The notes: generated from the sequence alone by a model not told the origin. DNA of 64,000 nt from Nematopogon swammerdamellus (GCA_946902875.1 OX336338.1:13259971-13323970), one strand, 5' to 3'; positions 51,857 to 62,504 are shown, numbered from the stretch's first letter. Program-made: numbers and translations.

Positions 51857-52117
51857 TTAGAATAAGTCACTCATGGTGATAAGGTCACTTGCTTGAACTT
51901 CGGTGAAATACCAACGCATGTAAAGTTTTATTTCTTGATTTATTTCTGTTATATTATGTGAGAGATAAAAGCGAGAATGCATTAAAAAAACTAGCAAACC
52001 AATTACGGCGAGTATTATCGCTACCGTAACATTTTTTGCGCGAAAACGTGGAACAACGGCAACGAGACGGTGGTGGCGCGGCGGGCGGCGCACTATGGAT
52101 CGAAAATCGACCTCCAT
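51857..52117 (-). CDS. Small single-pass membrane protein-like ORF
   Basis: From the ATG at 52117 (ACTATGG, purine at -3) the minus strand encodes 86 residues: a basic N-terminus (MEVDFRSIVRRPPRHHRLV), a hydrophobic segment at about 31-47 (VTVAIILAVIGLLVFL), then a polar region with an NIT glycosylation-type site and a stop at 51857. This is the layout of a signal-anchored (type II) membrane protein. CpG-rich codons at the 5' end contrast with the AT-rich surroundings. I do not recognise the family. It could be a first exon (a donor-like AAT|GTAAGG lies past the stop) or chance. Confidence 0.35.
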   Translation of the reverse strand: MEVDFRSIVRRPPRHHRLVAVVPRFRAKNVTVAIILAVIGLLVFLMHSRFYLSHNITEINQEIKLYMRWYFTEVQASDLITMSDLF

Positions 52118-53348
52118 AGTATTAGGAGATTTTTTTCGCAAACTTGATTTCAACTTTGATCAGGAAGGATCCTATAGATCGTCTTACCGGTTTAAAAAAG
52201 GTGTACAGGATATTTGTCGTACACTGTAATTGTGTGTACGTGCGGTATGTTCTTTCTTCTATTCGCGTTCCTGGATACACCATGTTATACACACACATTT
52301 CGTTTCTGTTAGCTTATAAATTTAATTTTGCTGTCATTCGCCTACATATTTCTAGTTAATGTTGTTAGTTTGTATTTTTTATATAAAATTTTTTTTTCTG
52401 TTCTAATTATTGTTCTATTTTTTAAATGTATTTTACTGCAATAAATTAACCACGAAGTGTACAAACGTTTAGGAGCTATGTCTGTAAATTATAGTTATTT
52501 TTGTATTTTAACATGTTGTGACATATTTCTGTTGTTTGTGCCAAAATAAATAAATAAATAAAATAAATATATATTATATATATATTGTAAATATATATAT
52601 ATTGTATAACGGTTCAGAATGCACCTTCCTTCCAAATTATAAGGTTTCCGTTTTTTGCCATTTGTCTGCGAAACCCTAAAAAGTTCGAAGACCTAATTAT
52701 AGAACTAAGCCAAGAGTAGGTATAAAGTCTGCCAGTAAATTACAAGATGGAGACAATTTTTTTTTTAGCAAGATTAGCAAGTGGATTTTACTTACAGGTT
52801 ATATTTGCTCAATCAGCACTCTTGCAATCACAACAATCAATGAAAACACACAGGCTCATACATACCTTCCCTACCTATCTACTAAACTCCCCTGCATGTT
52901 CAAATATATTGTCTATGCGAGCAAATTACTAAATCCAATCGAACCGAATCACTGACCGATTCGTAATGACATCCGTTCGCTGTAAAAAATCGAATTGTCA
53001 TCACAGAGGGAGCGAGTCGATTCAAAAAAGAACCGTCTTGTAGTAGGCAGAAAGTCCTCATTGGATTGCTGTGTATTGTATTTATAGTACCAGTCGGTAA
53101 ATCTACCAACGGTGCAGTGGTCCGTGACGGTCATGGTAGAGTGTGAAACTAAAATACTTCTTTTATTGGGTTTCGAAGAATTAGGCAGGTTTTGCCCGGC
53201 AACAAGAGTACCCTATGCATCTGCATGCATAATATTTTCATCCAGCTATGACATCGGGTAATAATAAATAGGAACCGGCATTATTATGGGCCAACTAGAC
53301 ATTCTGGACAGGGGACATAGGTAACATTAAAGACGTTTCATTTGACCT
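52118..53348. other. No gene seen; AT microsatellite, solo TTCCG palindrome
   Basis: AAATAAATAAATAAAATAAA and (AT)n at 52546-52605 follow CTGCAATAAATTAACCACG, a LINE-like tail. A solo palindromic AGGTTTCCGTTTTTTGCCAT...GAAACCCTAAAAA lies at 52641-52682. No coding exon identified. Confidence 0.45.
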
Positions 53349-53790
53349 ATATAAGGTCTTTCAAAATTAGTTAATAGTACGCTAAGGGGGGGTTCTGTAT
53401 CATTTATGGAGTAAAACCTATATAAATGTTTTTGGACCTTGGGCTTTTTTTATGTAAAATATTTTTTTATGTATTTAAATGATTGATTTGATTTAAATAA
53501 AAAAATTTATAGTTGATTTTTATAGCCCAATCGATTCAGTTTCTTAACAGTAACAAAAAACTGTTCATTACCATTATGATGTAACACGTGTAAGTTGGTA
53601 AAAAAATCAAATTCTTTCTATTCCATACTAATAAAACTAAAATTGTGGTTTTTCATAATTTATGAAAGAAAGAGATCTATGTGTTGGAAGACTTTTTTGT
53701 TCCTGGCATGAAACTGTTTCAGTTTCATGCCAGGAACAAAAAATTCTAAAGATTAAGATTTTTTTTTACTTTTTACATAAAAATTTCATT
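53349..53790. mobile_element. MITE, right-truncated copy of the 40253 element
   Basis: TATAAGGTCTTTCAAAATTA, TAGTACGCTAAGGGGGGGTT, AAATCAAATTCTTTCTATTC and GGAAGACTTTTTTGTTCCTG match 40253 onward. The right TIR is absent. Two differences stand out: an added GATTGATTTGATTTAAATAA segment and an inverted duplication at 53693-53743. Confidence 0.85.
53693..53743. repeat. Perfect 24-bp hairpin, 3-nt loop
   Basis: TTTTTTGTTCCTGGCATGAA then ACTG, loop TTT, exact complement to 53743. The intact MITE at 40253 has only the left arm, so the right arm was copied in place. Confidence 0.95.
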
Positions 53791-54567
53791 TAAAAAAAAA
53801 CACAACACTCGCGTTAGTAACGTTTTATAAGTGAAAAGTTCACACCAAAGAACAACGATCGGGCCACACCGCGTTTTGCTCTGTGGTGCACACCTAGTAC
53901 CAACCTTTCTCAAAGTTTAGAACGTTAAATTAACTTAGTTTCATATTATTTTATTTATTTTTTTATTAACCCTTTGTTACGAGTTACTAGAGAACATTCT
54001 TCGTACGTCGACGTCCCGTCGGGCCTGGAGGCGGTTTCCTTTAGTTGAAGGAACTTCTTCTTCCACCGCTACAAAGCTAAAAGCAGCCGCTAAAAAAGTG
54101 CCAGAGTGACGGAAGCAGACAGGGACAAATGATTCAAAAGCATAAAACTGTTATTGTCATTTACATTGAATACAATTTGCTTCGTTCGCAAAATAATCCA
54201 CAAATTCACACAATTTGAATAAGGTGGCTCGTCGTCGTGCCATTTTAGGGTTCCGTAGGAAAACAAGGATTAGTGAATCTATTGTAGTGATACTAATCCT
54301 TAATCCAACAAGGACGGACCTTCCTGTCTGTCAGACAGAGCCCTAGCTCCTGACTAATTATAAGCTTGAAATTATTTTTGTCCAAAGCCGGGTATAGTGT
54401 GAAAACTTGTATTGGTCATTTATTTCGGGGGGGGGGGGGGGGGGGGGGGCTGCTCTCATACTTGCAGGATATTGAGAATATAATAAACATTTCCAAATAG
54501 ACATGAGATATACTTTGTTTAGAGTTGTCGAGTAGAATGTGACTGTAATAACATTTTATTCCATTTA
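53791..54567. other. Intergenic; TTCCGTAG scrap and 23-G run
   Basis: TTTTAGGGTTCCGTAGGAAA with GGACCTTCCTGTCTGTCAG at 54242-54339 is a degraded TTCCGTA repeat. An unbroken run of 23 G lies at 54427-54449. No gene seen. Confidence 0.5.
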
Positions 54568-55431
54568 TGCCGTGCTAAAGGGCGACAGGCTTGCCACCTC
54601 TCACCTTGGCACTGTCCTTCCACCGAGTCGTGCAGCAGGTGGGTCTTTGCGCCTTACTTGCTGCTTGTTTGTTTGCTTGCTGTGTTTGTTAGTTTGATAG
54701 TGTTATCTTGCCCGAATACTTTGCTAAACCTGGTGGTCGATTTTGTGTTGCAATTTTCCAGAATTCTTGCAGCACAACACCGATTACGTACAGGGCCGTC
54801 TTAGGCCATGCCCTTGGGCACAAAATAATTTTGGGCCCTCTTTAGAAAGAATTTTCTTTCACAATAATTAAATGCCGTTTTTACATAAAAATTATGATTT
54901 TGTTAGCTTACGGGACCAATTTTTCCGATGTATTACTCTCATTGTTAACACAACTAAATAATTTTTTTTTACAAATTTTTTTGATGTCTTTATTAAAAAC
55001 TTATGGGAAGCCACTGAATATTGTGCCGTTTAATTGTAATGAATTTATTTCTATCGGGTATCAGAGAATTTTCTGGCGTCTGAGCTGCCATATATATATA
55101 TTTTTTCTAAATACAGCTTTGAGACAGCTGATACTATACTCAGTTCACTCAATTATTATTACAGAACTAAGCGATCACTGGTAATGTAGTTTTCAAAGAT
55201 TAATATTTTTCTTATTAGACTGAGTTGGCGCGACCTATGATAATAACTAATGCGAGCGGCGGAAAAAATTTCATTAACATCAAGGGGGCCCCGGGGGGCC
55301 CCCTTGATGTCGGAGGCCCTGGGCCCGTGCCCCGTGTGCCCTTATGGTAAAGAAAGACGCTATTGATTACGTACTCTGCTTACCCTGATTGTCGGGATAC
55401 AGCGCGTGTGATATGTATGTATGTATGTATT
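54568..55431 (+). repeat. LINE-like 3' tail, split by a hAT insertion
   Basis: GCCGTGCTAAAGGGCGACAG, CCACCGAGTCGTGCAGCAGG and AGCACAACACCGATTACGTA run to 54790. The tail resumes at 55366 with ATTACGTACTCTGCTTACCC, GATTGTCGGGATACAGCGCG and ATATGTATGTATGTATGTAT. The insertion is described separately. Confidence 0.8.
54791..55365. mobile_element. hAT-type nonautonomous element, 575 bp, 8-bp TSD
   Basis: ATTACGTA flanks both ends (54783-54790 and 55366-55373), the 8-bp duplication typical of hAT elements. The ends CAGGGCCGTCTTAGG and (inverted) CAATAGCGTCTTTC share CGTCTT in equivalent positions. It carries a perfect 16-bp palindrome at 55277-55310 (ACATCAAGGGGGCCCC, GG, complement). A 96-codon frame inside (54894-55184) is not a recognisable transposase. 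Confidence 0.8.
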
Positions 55432-55562
55432 CCATTTAAAATGGCGTCGTGGGGCCAACAAACATATTAATTTTAGACCACTTTTGTCCCCTGGTTTATT
55501 TCAGTAAATACTTAAGCTACTAGTTATTACAAAAAAACATTCGGAACGTTTATTTTTTAATT
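55432..55562. other. Spacer
   Basis: No feature recognised. Confidence 0.3.
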
Positions 55563-55826
55563 TTAAATGCGACATGTGTCGGTGTCGCCGAACCACCCAT
55601 AATGTGTATAACGACGCCCATGGAAATTCGGTCGTATGCGGGGGTTGCGAATGCCATGCCGGCCTGACAGGTGCCTATTCACGCCCCTTTTGAAGGGCCC
55701 GAGACTGTACTTAGGGGGAAATTTATGGACAGGGAGAACGTTCCAGAGTTTACCGGTTCTGTAGAGGAAAGATCTGCAGAACCGGTTGGTGCGCATGCGC
55801 GGTAAGTCCAACGCGTTGGGACGCAA
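55563..55826 (-). pseudogene. LINE ORF C-terminus and 3' end (CCGAATGTCCATGGGC family)
   Basis: The minus-strand frame reads NALDLPRMRTNRFCRSFLYR, TGKLWNVLPVHKFPPKYSL and GPFKRGVNRHLSGRH, the C-terminal signature of a Jockey/CR1-group LINE. The 3' part CGACCGAATTTCCATGGGCG and CATTATGGGTGGTTCGGC then follows. It is the best copy of a family represented by scraps at 18602, 24105, 43226, 57820 and 60345. Confidence 0.8.
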
Positions 55827-56989
55827 TCACTACACGTTACGCATATAGTTAACGACTAATAAGAATTGTTCTGATTGATAGGATTCCGGAGTTATAAGCA
55901 AATTTCCGGCGCAACTTGTGGGATTTGTTAAGTTGTTCAATTTGTTTAAGTTGACATTGCCATGTAATTGTAATTATACTTACTACAGTATTTATGAAGT
56001 ATTTATTAATTCTGAGGTCATACATAACCGAGGTCATAACTTAAAAAGTGTTCTTCTGATATAGCAGATCTACGGAACTCGCACTGTTTTATTTATAAAG
56101 ATTAATGAGGTTTAGCGTGACATACATGGACATTGTATTTGTATATAATAATATATTTTTTTGCACATCATTAGGTAACAACGGCTTTTCACCTTCAACA
56201 AGTTGATGCCGTTTCAGTCGATTTGAATTCGGGCAAAAGGTTGCAAGGCCACAGTGGAGAGAGGGTGGTCACGCCAAATCTGACTTCATCTTTCGCCAAA
56301 CGAGTTTTTGTTATAATTGCTTATATACCTGTATCTGTCAGTATCGAAGACGGAAAAAATCTGTATTCCTGATCATTGCTTGCTAAGTAATGTCTTACTA
56401 ATGATGTAACCTGCTCCGCCAAATTGGTCAACTGTTTTGCCTAATTTCTGTACTCATTGTACCTACTATTTCATCAAATTTGCATCGATACAAATTTTTA
56501 TAATATCGTCATATTATGCTCACTTTTTATTCAGCACATACTTATTATGTAGGCTGCTAGTTAAAGCTAGGAAATCTTTAAAACGGAGAGACGGGAGACG
56601 GGCGCGTGAGTCTCTCGATCCATGCATCATTGTTCTGCAAACCCCTCATCCACGCTTATTATGTTTTTCATGCACTGAAAATTAAATGTGTCTCTATACG
56701 TGTGTATACGCTATATACTCGGTAGAACAAGCATTGTAATTATCAATTTATATAATTAATTACTTACCTGGTATCCATCAGTATTCATAATGTTTGGTGG
56801 CCAAGTAATGTTCTACTAATGACGTAAACTTCCTAAATGGAAACCTGTCAGTAATTAACAAAAACGCATAACCACAACTTTTCAGCTTCGCCGTCGTCGT
56901 TACCGACCAGCAGCATGTTGGAGAATATTACTAGCTTTGAGGAGGCGTCAGAGTAAAATTTTGTATTCAAATGTATTTTTTTTTCTAGT
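55827..56989. other. No gene seen
   Basis: AT-rich with a weak TATATACG cluster near 56705. ORFs here have no known motif. Confidence 0.35.
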
Positions 56990-57440
56990 TTATCTAGATA
57001 TCTTGTCTTGGGGGGTATCGCTGTTCGCATCCGTGACACCTTAAGGTCCTCCACACCGTGCCTCCTGGGTGGTAGTAAATTAACAGCAAACAGCGTATGG
57101 GAGATCTTCGGATCGCCTGGGTACGCCACCACACCCCGGGAAACAATTACACCGCCATAACAGTTCTCTGCGTTCCGGTATACATCCCGGGGACACAGTA
57201 GCAGGAGGGCTGACGAGGAGTGGGCCAGTAGCTCTAAAGTCGAATCACTGCCCAGAGGTAATGCATCGACCCGGTGAAACGGTTGTTCCGCTGGCCGCCC
57301 GCCGCCGGGTAGTATAAGGGGCCCAATCGCGCCTAACCAGCGCGGGCGGCTGCCCTGGTCAACCGGCGCATAATCTCGGAGTGGCCCGTCGCGTCGTGCC
57401 GGTTGGTGACCGGGTGTAGGGGTCCCGGCGGCCACTTTTT
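56990..57440 (-). repeat. GC-rich segment with a long minus-strand frame, unassigned
   Basis: A minus-strand frame of 209 codons (57477-56848) covers GTGCCGGTTGGTGACCGGG, GCATTACCTCTGGGCAGTGA and CACCCAGGAGGCACGGTGTG. The sharp GC rise, the T-run at 57436-57445 and its contact with LINE sequence at 57480 suggest the 5' or 3' region of a retroelement. No domain is recognisable. Confidence 0.4.
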
Positions 57441-57479
57441 TTTTATGGATCCGCGAGACACTTGGCGCCGTCAGCATGG

Positions 57480-58028
57480 ATTGTTGAGCCGACGACGCCC
57501 AAAAGCATTAGCCGACTTCCGAGGGAGGTCGGGGGCCCTTCCGTCCATCGTGTCAGCGCTCCACTATCCTGAGAGGTGATCCTGAGCATATAGTGGATGA
57601 AGCCGCGATCCACGCTTTGCCCGTAAATCGTCGCAGCCGCCTGTCACCACTGCAACTCCGTAGGGACGTCGGCTTCCTAAGTGTATCTATTTCATGGGGA
57701 GTGTTCGCAGGAGCTGTTTAACGTGATTCCGCCGTCCCCATTCCAACTCCGCACTACACGTAACTGGGCAGGGGATGCACCCCTATTCAATCGACATAGG
57801 TATTGATTTTATTTTATTCACAGAACCGGGAAAATGTGGAACGCACTCCCTCCCTGCCCATCTATTTCCTCCCAAGTAAAGCCTGGGGTTTTTCAAAAGG
57901 GGCCTGAAAGGGCTCCTGTCAGGCCGGCATGTCATTCGCAATCCCCGTGCATCACAGAATGTCCATGGGCATTGTTAGACACCTACTTGTAGGTGAAACG
58001 ATGCCACATGTCACGCTATCCATTAAAA
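57480..58028 (+). pseudogene. LINE ORF2 C-terminus and 3' end, decayed
   Basis: In shifting plus-strand frames: NRRSRLSPLQLRRDVGFLSV, QELFN-type VRRSCLT followed by IPPSP-like residues, then TGKMWNALPPCPS and GVFQKGPERAPVRPACH. The 3' block CATCACAGAATGTCCATGGG with GTGAAACGATGCCACATGTC follows. It has several stops. Same family as 55563-55826. Confidence 0.7.
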
Positions 58029-58486
58029 AAACAAATTGGTGTAAGTAGACGCCAAACGAAGCTCGGTCGCCCAGATACTGTATATTGTACGAGTTTCTTA
58101 GTCGCTAACCAATTGTAATATGAGCACGAATGGGTAGACATTTATTAGTCGCTCTGTTTTATAGATCCGGCTTCTTGTGAAAGTGAATTGATAAAAACAG
58201 TCGCCCACGATTCGGCGGTGCGGCGCGGAGCGAAGGCTCTCTTGACGCAGGCACTGAGGTCTTTCCTATCTCAGTCAGTGTACGCAGGTGTGTACCAACC
58301 CAGTGCCAACTAATGTACTTGCACCTAGTTACCTTAGGCATTGTGTAGGCATCAGTCATACGGGCAACGTCGTCATCAGTATTCAATATTGATGCAAATA
58401 TTCATAGTGTGAATCGCTTAGTAGGCCGGGTACCTAACCTACCTACTCGTGCGGATATAAATTATCTAGAACGGACATTTATCTTG
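58029..58486. other. No gene seen
   Basis: A GC-rich patch at 58200-58250 (GGCGGTGCGGCGCGGAGCGA) is open on the minus strand but unrecognisable. Confidence 0.3.
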
Positions 58487-58844
58487 TGGAAGCTGACACG
58501 GTTGCCTACATACTCGTACATCAAATAGTACACCAGTGATGTCAGCTCTGAACACATTGGTGAACGAGGTGCCATGTCAGTGTTTTCTGAACTTTTCCGA
58601 ACTGAACTGAAAAAACACGAACTATTTATATAACCACTTCGACAGACCTTTCATTCGGTGCGGTGGTATCTACGTATCATTCCGAACGGGTTAAACCCTA
58701 CCACCTAGTAGAAGCATAGGGGAGTGACCTACAGTTTTACCTAGAATCCGAACAACGGTCAGCCTCAGCTGTCGAACTGCGCGGTCATCCCAGGTATGAC
58801 CGCGCCCGCGTGTGCCTTTGCACCATTAAGCTACCGTGGCTGAC
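58487..58844 (-). mobile_element. tRNA/5S SINE, nearly full length, diverged
   Basis: Minus strand from 58844: GTCAGCCACGGTAGCTTAAT (decayed A box), GGGCGCGGTCATACCTGGGA TGACCGCGC (decayed 5S region), GTTCGGATTCTAGG, then GGTAGGGTTTAACCCG and AACCGTGTCAGCT. It has no poly(A). Confidence 0.8.
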
Positions 58845-58910
58845 ATCAAACTTGAGACGATATGAAAGAGAAATACACAGATTAAATTACAAATAGGTTT
58901 ACGTAACAAT

Positions 58911-59405
58911 TTAAGATTCAAAGCCAAAGAGAAGCATTCTTCCCCGGCCAGGATTTGAACCTAGGTCTATGGCACGAGCCACCAGCGCGTTACCCACCAA
59001 CTTTGCATAGGTACTTGGTGTGATTATAGTGCAAACTCTAAAGTATAACAACGAATAATAAAAACGGTCATTTTTAGCGCGGTAGTACGGAAACAATATC
59101 ATTGCGCGGGTCCGACTCGCACTTGGACGGTTTTTTTTTCGTTATATCTCAGCATACTCTACGTAATATCTCTACAGCATATCTAGTAAAAATGTTCACT
59201 AAGTTGAGCGCTGAGGTAATCAAGCACGGTAATCAAGCACGGTAATCAAGCACGGTGCAAATTTCGTGGGTGCAAGCAGGATAGCGACACACCGCTTATT
59301 CTCGTTGGAATTAGATGCAACCAAAGAGATTAAATATTTATTAGGCTATAGAGCGGGCATTGGGAACTTTCATAGAAAAACCTTGATCGCAAAGATTCAG
59401 AGGCA
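58911..59405 (-). mobile_element. tRNA-type SINE head joined to a repeat block, left member of inverted pair
   Basis: Minus strand: GTTGGTGGGTAACGCGCTGG then GGTTCAAATCCTGGCCGGG (tRNA-like A and B boxes, 58940-58996). The repeat block 59018-59405 contains GGTCCGACTCGCACTTGGAC and GAGATTAAATATTTATTAGG. GGTAATCAAGCAC is repeated three times at 59215-59253 but appears once in the partner at 62505-62840. Confidence 0.7.
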
Positions 59406-60344
59406 TTCTCATGATTGTTTTCTATCGAGAAATTTGCCCTGACAGATGATGCTTTAAGGTACATAATATTAAAAGGAAATATGTCAGGAAATTAAATTAA
59501 ATTAATCATTTTGATTGTGTACATACATATCTCAGAAAGAGCGGAATTGTACATAGTATGCAGCCTTAACACGCCTGTGCAGCTATGTACTAACAGTGCC
59601 TCCTTCACAACTGCAACTGAAAAAAAAATTTGCGTATTCGCTAATAACTCACGAACGGTTAAACCGATCCACATGCGGGTTATACATTATACCAAAGATA
59701 TGCGATGTGACCCCGGAAGGTTAGAAGGTGCCACATAGCACCACAACACTGCAAATATTTTTTATAACATGTTTACGTTTATAGGTTCTTTATATTAATT
59801 AACATTAATAATATACAAAATAAAAATTAAACCCCAGGAAAACTTCTGTTTTGCCCTGGCACACGCTGAGCCGATTTGGCCAATTTTGCATAAATTAAGT
59901 TAGTGTAATATATAAAATGTAAATAGGTTAAGGTATTATGCAAAATAAATGCTTATCTTATCTTATCTTATCCATAATATTTTTTATGTTATGTTGTATA
60001 ATTATAATCAACGATCATGTACCTATTTAGGATAATTCTTCATAATATAAATTGATTAGCTTATTGAATCAATGGTTATTATTGTTAAGAAAAATATGTA
60101 GGTAAGTACTGAAATAGATCTAAATGTGGTTATCGTTTTCTATACGCTGAAAGAAATTTCATTCTGCTGTAAATCTGTTGTTGCACTGATCGCAATAATT
60201 AGGGAAATTAATTTATCATGACGAATATTAATGGACTGTGGCCAGAACGAAGTTTAGCGTTCTTTGTAAAATTGTCTGTCGGAAACCAATTAATTTGTGG
60301 AGGTTATGTATGCAACGTTTTGTGCGTTTATATATTATATATCT
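59406..60344. other. No gene seen; LINE-like tail with (TTATC)n
   Basis: TGCCCTGGCACACGCTGAGC, CAAAATAAATGCTTATCTTA and three or four TTATC units lie at 59855-59972, a LINE 3' tail. The remainder is AT-rich without features. Confidence 0.45.
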
Positions 60345-60448
60345 AGGCCGGCATGGCATTCGCAGCCCCCGCATGCAACCGAATGTCCATGGGCGTCGCT
60401 AGACATCTTATGGGTGACTCGGCGCAAGATGTCACGCTTACTAAAAAA
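60345..60448 (+). repeat. LINE 3' end scrap (CCGAATGTCCATGGGC family)
   Basis: GGCCGGCATGGCATTCGCAG, CAACCGAATGTCCATGGGCG and CATCTTATGGGTGACTCGGC match 57930-58022. Confidence 0.8.
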
Positions 60449-60559
60449 GTCCTGGTAGTCGTGGGACTACCGGTATACATAGACATGGAATCATGGGCAG
60501 ACATATAATAATCGCGCAAGTACATATGTAGAGTGCAAATGCCCTGACGTGGCGCTGAC

Positions 60560-60728
60560 GGGGTTTCGTCAATATTCAAATGGTTGGCAAACAAATTTCA
60601 AGTCGATCCGACCAGTAGTTTAGGAGTTATAGGCATTTATTGATTTTCGAAACTTTTTTTGTAAAGGCTTTGACGTCATCAATTATTCATATTATTCATT
60701 GACGTTGCCATAGGTGGAAGGGGGCCGA
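60560..60728 (+). repeat. Direct repeat, left copy
   Basis: AATTTCAAGTCGATCCGACC, AGTAGTTTAGGAGTTATAGG, GTAAAGGCTTTGACGTCATC and CATAGGTGGAAGGGGGCCGA recur at 61090-61233. A SINE 3' end entered right after GGGGCCGAG. Confidence 0.8.
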
Positions 60729-60795
60729 GTTTTTTTTTTTTTTTTTTTTATGGAACCTGACACGGTTGGCTACATCACCTACAACATCCGTGATC
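60729..60795 (-). mobile_element. tRNA/5S SINE, 3' end only
   Basis: A T-run, then TATGGAACCTGACACGGTTG and ACCTACAACATCCGTGATC, then unrelated sequence: a strongly 5'-truncated insertion of the family. Confidence 0.75.
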
Positions 60796-60844
60796 AAAAT
60801 ACTAAAAAAATTCATAAAAAAAAATGAAGAAAAAAACTAAAAAA

Positions 60845-61016
60845 GACTCGTCGAGACCTATCATTTACTCCAGCCGGCGGATGAGTAGTGTGGGATTAGT
60901 AGTTTCAGAGATATGCCCTAAAAAAAGTTTTATCTCGTCGAGACTTATCATTTTCCATATGGGAATGAGTAGGCTGGGATCAGGAGTTTCCGAGATATGC
61001 CCTCTCAAAGTCTTTT
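60845..61016 (+). repeat. Two tandem 86-bp units
   Basis: GACTCGTCGAGACCTATCAT to GAGATATGCCCTAAAAAAAG, then CTCGTCGAGACTTATCATTT to GAGATATGCCCTCTCAAAGT. The units differ at roughly 15 positions. Confidence 0.8.
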
Positions 61017-61084
61017 TCCTTTTTTTTTTAAACGGTTGAACCGCTATAAAAAAAACCATTATTTTAAGAAGAGAACATCTTTTC

Positions 61085-61235
61085 TACGGAAGGAAATAAA
61101 TTTCAGTTCGATCTGACCAGTAGTTTAGCAGTTATAGGCATTTATTGATTTTTTAGGCCTTTTTTGTAAAGGCTATGACGTCATCAATTGTTCATTATTA
61201 TTCATTTACGTTGCCATAGGTGGAAGGGGGCTGAG
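61085..61235 (+). repeat. Direct repeat, right copy
   Basis: AAATTTCAGTTCGATCTGAC, CAGTAGTTTAGCAGTTATAG, GTAAAGGCTATGACGTCATC and CATAGGTGGAAGGGGGCTGA, partner of 60560-60728. Confidence 0.8.
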
Positions 61236-62120
61236 TGACTGTATCATCTGACACCTGGTTTGCTGGTATTGGTTGAGCACTTCGTGAGATAGTGGTATGC
61301 CGAAAGCACATTAAAAATGACGGTCTATTTTTTCAAATGGCACGGGTAAGACATTACATATGGATTCCATGTCAAAAACCACTCTACAAACGAACCGACT
61401 AACTGTAATTATTATTTCCATAGGTTTCTGCAAGACGTTTTTACTTCTGGCAGTCGGACCACACAGAATAGTTTACTTTTTAATAAATGTTGAATATGTC
61501 TTCTAGACTATACCCAAAATAATATTCTCTAATTTCGTGACTTCTAAGTTTTCAACTCGACACGATCAACTACTTAAAAGTTATGTATGTGTATGACCCT
61601 CTTTGTGACAGATGAACGAACAGACAAGCGCGGACAGGTAGACAGACAAACGTACGGACGCAAGAGCCATTAACTACTTTCGAGTTTCCTGTTGTACCCA
61701 CCTACCTACATGCGGACAGACTTTCAGACTGTCATACAGAAAGACAGACATAATAGGATAAATTGTATAACAGTAGAGAAGAGAAGACTTTACGTGAATT
61801 ACATATTTTTATCGACATGGCTGCGAGCATCGCGCATGTTTCGGTGACCTTGAGAACCGGTCACCGGTTTGGTGGCTCATATAAGGTTCCGTAATGCACT
61901 CTAACGGGACCTCGTGTCGTCACAACGTTTCTGTGTCGACCAGACGCCTAAAGTTGTACTACTTGCTCGTAGGAATTCTTTGTATTCATCTCTAGATACC
62001 TAGGCTTTATTTCGGCAGACTATCGATGCCCAAAATAGGAGAGCACAATGCTCTATCCACTTTAAAGCGAGGAGGGCACAAGGGCAACTATATCAGTATA
62101 TGGTTAAAGTTAACTTTATA
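61236..62120. other. No gene seen
   Basis: GACAGATGAACGAACAGACA and ACAGACAAACGTACGGACGC at 61607-61660 form a loose GACA-rich tract. AGAACCGGTCACCGGTTTGG at 61852 is a short palindrome. No coding region. Confidence 0.35.
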
Positions 62121-62448
62121 ACATACAAACATACCACACTCTGTATACAGACAATCAGGGTAAGCAGAGTAGTCGGTGTTTTGCTGCAAGTGTTCTTGTA
62201 AATTATATCATAACACCAACCACCACATTTAGCAAAGTATTAGGACAACATAACTATCAAGCGGCAAGCAAGGCACGAAGACCCACCTACTGCATGACTC
62301 GGTGGAAATACCGTGCCAAGGTGAGGGGTGGCTATTCTGTCGCCCTTTAGCACGGCATCTTGTCCTTATACCTAAATCGCCTTTTGCGACATGAACGGGG
62401 AGAGACTCAGTGGCGCTATTCTTTTTAAATACCGGCCCCATACGGTTA
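62121..62448 (-). repeat. LINE-like 3' tail, reverse copy
   Basis: ACATACAAACATACCACACT, GACAATCAGGGTAAGCAGAG, GCGGCAAGCAAGGCACGAAG, GTGCCAAGGTGAGGGGTGG and TTTAAATACCGGCCCCATAC. Same family as 43533-43868. Confidence 0.75.
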
Positions 62449-62504
62449 TTCCACAACTAATAAGGTTATGAATATCAGAAACTCTGCTTATTACTTCAAG
62501 GTAG

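Noticed and set aside
54894..55184. hAT transposase fragment
   Set aside because: The frame lies in the hAT element but shows no recognisable transposase motif.
56848..57477. 209-codon gene on the minus strand
   Set aside because: It crosses from GC-rich repeat-like DNA into AT-rich DNA, has no domain, and abuts decayed LINE sequence; kept only as an unassigned repeat segment.
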